From Thermoflexales bacterium (GTDB taxonomy: Bacteria; Chloroflexota; Anaerolineae; Fen-1058), in assembly GCA_016931085.1 (NCBI GenBank), contig JAFGFO010000389.1:1-14473 (forward strand): 14,473 nucleotides of DNA, written 5' to 3'. The translations under genes were made by a program, and so were the position numbers. The notes under the pieces are model-generated. The model was not told the origin of the DNA. It searched no databases and was given only the letters and a program-made list of their open reading frames with translations. Of the stretch, positions 13,547 to 14,473 are shown piece after piece (the first letter of the stretch is position 1; every line of letters starts with the position of its first letter).

Positions 13547-14473
13547 CTAGCCCGTCACACGGCGGACTTCCAGGACGTTGCGCACCTGCTCGATCTTGGC
13601 CAATACCCGCGATAGCTGGGCGATGCTCGATAACTGCAGGGTGGCGTGCAGCGTGGTGATATTCTTTTCGGTCGAGCTGCTCAGCTTGCTCATAGAAATT
13701 CCGTGATTGGAGACCACGGCGCTGATGTCACCCACCAGCCCGCCCCGATCAAAGGCAGTGATCTTGATCATCACCGGATAGGTACTCTCGGCCGGTCCCC
13801 AACTGGCGTCAATCAGCCGCTCGCGTTCGCGCACGCGTAGGATATTGGCGCAGTCCTGGCGGTGGATGGTCACGCCCCGCCCACGGGTGACGTAACCGAT
13901 AATGTCCGAGCCAGGCAACGGGTTACAGCAGCGTGCGATGTTGGTCAGTAGCCCCCCAGTGCCGTGTACCACCAGTGCGCCGTCGGTGGCCTGCACGACA
14001 GGCGGTGTGGGCACCAGGCTGGGAAAACTGGGCTGCTGAGCGCGGTGCAGCTCAATCAGCTTGGTGGCGAGCTGGTTGGTGTTGATATCACCCTGGCCGA
14101 TGTTGGCGAAAAAGTCTTCCAGGTTGTCGTACTCGAGAGACTTGGCGAGCGACTCGTAGCGCGTCTCGGCTATCCCCAGCCGCTTCATTTCCCTTTCAAG
14201 CAGCGCGCGGCCTTCGGCCATGTTTTGGCCGCGGTCTTGCCGCTTGAACCATTGCCTGATTTTGGCCCGCGCTCGCAGCGTTTGGGTGTATTCCAGGTGA
14301 GGATTCAGCCAGTCTCGGCTAGGCCCGCCGCGCTTGATCGTGATGATCTGAACCTTGTCGCCAGTTTTGAGTTTGTAATCCAGGGGCACGATGCGGCCGT
14401 TGACCTTGGCGCCCCGGCAGTGGTGGCCAACTTCGGTGTGGACGTGATAGGCAAAGTCGATCGGCGTGCTGCC
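13547..14473 (-). CDS. RelA/SpoT (p)ppGpp synthetase/hydrolase, C-terminal regulatory part (5' end outside window)
   Basis: The 308 visible residues are the regulatory half of a long RSH protein, which controls the (p)ppGpp alarmone. The frame is open to the window edge. A TGS domain comes first (GSTPIDFAYHVHTEVGHHCR, residues 1-20, to about 50). A helical region (about 60-150) follows, then the conserved-cysteine/zinc-finger domain with C182-C183, GYVTRGRGVTIHR, H204 and C208. The ACT domain covers about 232-308 (FDRGGLVGDISAVVSNHGI). In relatives these domains bind the ribosome and uncharged tRNA and pass the signal to the catalytic half. The synthetase and hydrolase domains lie beyond the window, so RelA, SpoT or bifunctional Rel cannot be decided. 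A GTG within the TGS domain (14389) is internal, not the start. Confidence 0.95.
   Translation of the reverse strand, partial: GSTPIDFAYHVHTEVGHHCRGAKVNGRIVPLDYKLKTGDKVQIITIKRGGPSRDWLNPHLEYTQTLRARAKIRQWFKRQDRGQNMAEGRALLEREMKRLGIAETRYESLAKSLEYDNLEDFFANIGQGDINTNQLATKLIELHRAQQPSFPSLVPTPPVVQATDGALVVHGTGGLLTNIARCCNPLPGSDIIGYVTRGRGVTIHRQDCANILRVRERERLIDASWGPAESTYPVMIKITAFDRGGLVGDISAVVSNHGISMSKLSSSTEKNITTLHATLQLSSIAQLSRVLAKIEQVRNVLEVRRVTG

Overview
The window looks like a chromosomal piece of a GC-rich, probably monoderm member of the Chloroflexota (Anaerolineae/Caldilineae-like). This is inferred from protein style, not from a marker gene. The signs are envelope proteins with long Pro/Thr linkers, a gene tail ending in YLPMVIKNQ (a terminus common on secreted proteins of that phylum), an N-terminal-receiver cytoplasmic histidine kinase, and many small intergenic palindromes. 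Most of the window is ordinary core and housekeeping sequence. I see no phage, CRISPR, toxin or secretion-effector island, and no rRNA or tRNA gene.

Left half, plus strand (1-6559). The 3' end of miaA is followed by a near-consensus sigma-70 promoter and a soluble receiver-histidine kinase. Next come a secreted LysM protein with a lectin-like N-terminal domain and a C-terminal membrane anchor, and the ammonia-dependent asparagine synthetase asnA. A perfect TTGACA-N17-TATAAT promoter with a 72-nt hairpin-containing leader then drives secD-secF, which are 1 nt apart and end at a strong hairpin.

Convergence zone (6560-7187). No confident gene lies here. It holds the secF terminator, the last 30 codons of a broken minus-strand secreted-protein gene, a set of mutually exclusive hairpins, and a possible 80-residue ORF whose two internal repeats differ mostly at third codon positions.

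Right half, minus strand (7188-14473). Read in the direction of transcription, the order is: the C-terminal part of a long RelA/SpoT (TGS, CC/zinc-finger and ACT domains; its 5' end lies outside the window); 23 nt later a protein made almost only of zinc ribbons (30 CxxC knuckles, 15 ribbons); a nitrilase-superfamily protein whose catalytic Cys position reads Gly; a low-specificity threonine aldolase; an NmrA/NDUFA9-like atypical SDR; and a lipoprotein joining an M23 (LytM) peptidase domain to a beta-propeller-like region. The gaps hold palindromic or tandem dispersed-type repeats, including a MITE-like element of about 108 bp whose end overlaps the nitrilase stop codon, and a tandem repeat that encodes the last residues of the aldolase.

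The points most worth a second look are the Cys-to-Gly nitrilase-like protein, the 15-ribbon protein behind relA/spoT, the hairpin leader of secDF, and the contents of the convergence zone. No set of neighbouring genes forms a convincing new multi-gene system.
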